Assembly (NCBI RefSeq): GCF_009192765.1
Contig: NZ_VOHQ01000002.1
Span: 620,001-684,000, forward strand
Direction: 5' to 3'
Length of the DNA: 64,000 bases
Source: Agriterribacter humi
GTDB lineage: Bacteria; Bacteroidota; Bacteroidia; Chitinophagales; Chitinophagaceae
Shown here: positions 62,939 through 64,000 of the stretch, piece by piece
Numbering within the stretch: the first letter of the stretch is position 1
Layout: each line of letters starts with the position of its first letter
Position numbers and translations under genes: made by a program
The notes under the pieces: generated by a model
What the model was told of the DNA's origin: nothing
The model's database searches: none
What the model saw: only the letters and a program-made list of their open reading frames with translations

Positions 62939-63904
62939 TTATGGCTTCATATCCCACACCAATGCACTGGCGCCTAAAATAGCGGCATCAGCTTCCTTGA
63001 GTTCACTGAAAATAAGTTTTACTTTATTTTGAAATATAGGAAGGAGGTTTTTCTCCATATGCTCTTTGGTGGGCTTAAGAATCAGATCGCCGGCTTTGGT
63101 CATTCCACCGAATAATATAATTGCTTCGGGCGAAGAAAACATTACGAAGTTAGCAAGCGCCATGCCTAATATCATGCCGGTATATTCATACACTTCCCTT
63201 GCTATAAGATCGCCCTGTATGGCACAATCATATACTATCCTTGAATCAATTTCATCGGTGGGATAATTTCTTAGCAAGCTATCCTGTCCATGTCGTTGTT
63301 CAAGGAATTCTCTTGCCGTATTGGCTACACCCGTGGCGGATGCATAACTTTCCAATGAACCATGCATGCCGGTACCCGGGTGCAGTCGTCCGTTAGGTAT
63401 GATCATGGTGTGCCCTAATTCTCCGGCAAAGCCATCATGCCCGTACATTAAATGCCCGTTTGCTACAATACCGCTTCCAACGCCGGTGCCTAATGTAATC
63501 ATAATAAAGTCTTTCATCCCCTTGGCGGCGCCATACATCATTTCTCCTACTGCTGCGGCATTGGCATCGTTGGTTAATGCAGCCGGTACTCCAAATGTTT
63601 CAGTCACCATACTGGCAAGCGGGATAATGCCTTTCCATATCAGGTTAGGAGCATACTCTATTGTACCACTGTAAAAATTTCCGTTGGGAGCGCCTATGCC
63701 TATGCCTTTAATACTATCTATGCCGCCTACCTGCTCTATTGCAGGTTGCAGCGCCTCGTGCAGTTCGATAATATAGTCTTCTATTCTCGTATGTTTCCTG
63801 CTCGAAATAGCGCCACGGTATAATGTATCTCCCCTGTGATCAACAATGCCAAAAACGGTATTCGTTCCACCTATATCAATGCCAATTGCGTATTCCTGTT
63901 TCAT
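62939..63904 (-). CDS. ROK family sugar kinase-like protein
   Basis: ROK proteins are sugar kinases or repressors. This 321-residue protein starts YAIGIDIGGTNTVFGIVD (ATP-phosphate motif, about 5-22), has LTNDANAAAVGEMMYG (about 110-125) and GTGVGSGIVANG, and the GELGH block at about 161-165. The following region, which normally has CxCx4C zinc ligands, reads NGRLHPGTGMHGSLESYAS with no cysteine. No N-terminal DNA-binding domain is present, so a sugar kinase such as glucokinase is more likely than a repressor. It is the last complete gene in the window. Confidence 0.88.
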   Translation of the reverse strand: MKQEYAIGIDIGGTNTVFGIVDHRGDTLYRGAISSRKHTRIEDYIIELHEALQPAIEQVGGIDSIKGIGIGAPNGNFYSGTIEYAPNLIWKGIIPLASMVTETFGVPAALTNDANAAAVGEMMYGAAKGMKDFIMITLGTGVGSGIVANGHLMYGHDGFAGELGHTMIIPNGRLHPGTGMHGSLESYASATGVANTAREFLEQRHGQDSLLRNYPTDEIDSRIVYDCAIQGDLIAREVYEYTGMILGMALANFVMFSSPEAIILFGGMTKAGDLILKPTKEHMEKNLLPIFQNKVKLIFSELKEADAAILGASALVWDMKP

Positions 63905-63955
63905 GTGTAATAAAGTAATAAATATTTATTCCTGCTGTTAATACCGATGTGTTTA

Positions 63956-64000
63956 TTAATGTCCGCCACCGCTGTCAAGCGCACTGTAATCAATACCCTG
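63956..64000 (-). CDS. Possible 3' end of a gene cut by the window edge
   Basis: On the minus strand, reading in from the right edge, 14 codons (ending IDYSALDSGGGH) lead to a TAA at 63956-63958. The fragment is too short to identify. It would end 51 bases before the ROK start codon, on the same strand, so the two could share an operon. Confidence 0.3.
   Translation of the reverse strand, partial: QGIDYSALDSGGGH

Overview
The window reads as chromosomal DNA of a member of the Bacteroidota, most likely family Chitinophagaceae or a close relative. Several independent signs agree. Type IX secretion (T9SS) parts and substrates are present: PorP/SprF, a PorV/PorQ-like protein, a C25 PorU-like sortase, and type A and type B sorting domains. 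Many genes are preceded by a TAnnTTTG box, the -7 element of the Bacteroidota housekeeping sigma factor. Shine-Dalgarno sequences are almost absent. Clade-typical families occur: DUF1599 beside folP, DUF3467, DUF4293, OMP_b-brl_3 receptors and an rpsU-xer-hpf cluster. Gene density is high, and no phage, insertion sequence or CRISPR array was seen.

Layout. 1-9.1 kb: end of a bacilliredoxin gene, lgt, a TonB-dependent-receptor-like barrel with a palindromic operator-like site, a UbiD decarboxylase, ndk, an NrnA-like phosphoesterase and an FKBP lipoprotein. 9.3-10 kb: a decayed RHH/PIN toxin-antitoxin pair. 10-20.7 kb: housekeeping genes (folP, DUF1599, ypdA-like, queE, folD, an aminotransferase, DUF3467, an M49-like metallopeptidase, a zinc-ribbon coiled-coil protein, a Nif3-family protein, a DUF695/RraB protein). 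21-30.4 kb: an M32 carboxypeptidase, small lipoproteins and a T9SS block (1439-residue PKD adhesin plus its PorP/SprF partner, and a 114-residue orphan sorting-domain protein). 30.5-38.4 kb: tRNA-Gln, tyrS, and a PorV/PorQ-like plus giant PorU-like pair. 38.4-47.4 kb: an AT-rich cell-surface glycan cluster with five polytopic membrane proteins, a DPM1-like glycosyltransferase, a methyltransferase and an acyltransferase among seven genes. 47.4-53.2 kb: translation block (ribE, rpsU, xer, hpf, a tRNA array, tuf, tRNA-Trp, secE, nusG). 53.3-64 kb: pyrG, yidC, glyA, a sugar-nucleotidyltransferase, a nitronate monooxygenase-like enzyme and a ROK kinase.

How the genes connect. folP, folD and glyA serve folate and one-carbon metabolism. 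The bacilliredoxin and the YpdA-like reductase point to bacillithiol redox chemistry. Lgt and YidC build the envelope used by many lipoproteins here. The adhesin, PorP/SprF, PorV-like and PorU-like proteins form a secretion and surface-attachment set. In the glycan cluster, the DPM1-like enzyme could make polyprenyl-phosphate sugars for the neighbouring GT-C-like membrane proteins (inference).

Most notable observations: three tandem tRNA-like units apparently derived from tRNA-Thr(GGT) with a replaced anticodon arm, one broken by a short palindrome of a type seen again before secE; an rpsU gene with a strong Shine-Dalgarno sequence; folD, glyA and an aminotransferase gene whose -7 boxes lie four bases from the start codon, implying leaderless mRNAs; and two paralogous membrane proteins of the glycan cluster sharing an invariant C-terminal cysteine motif.
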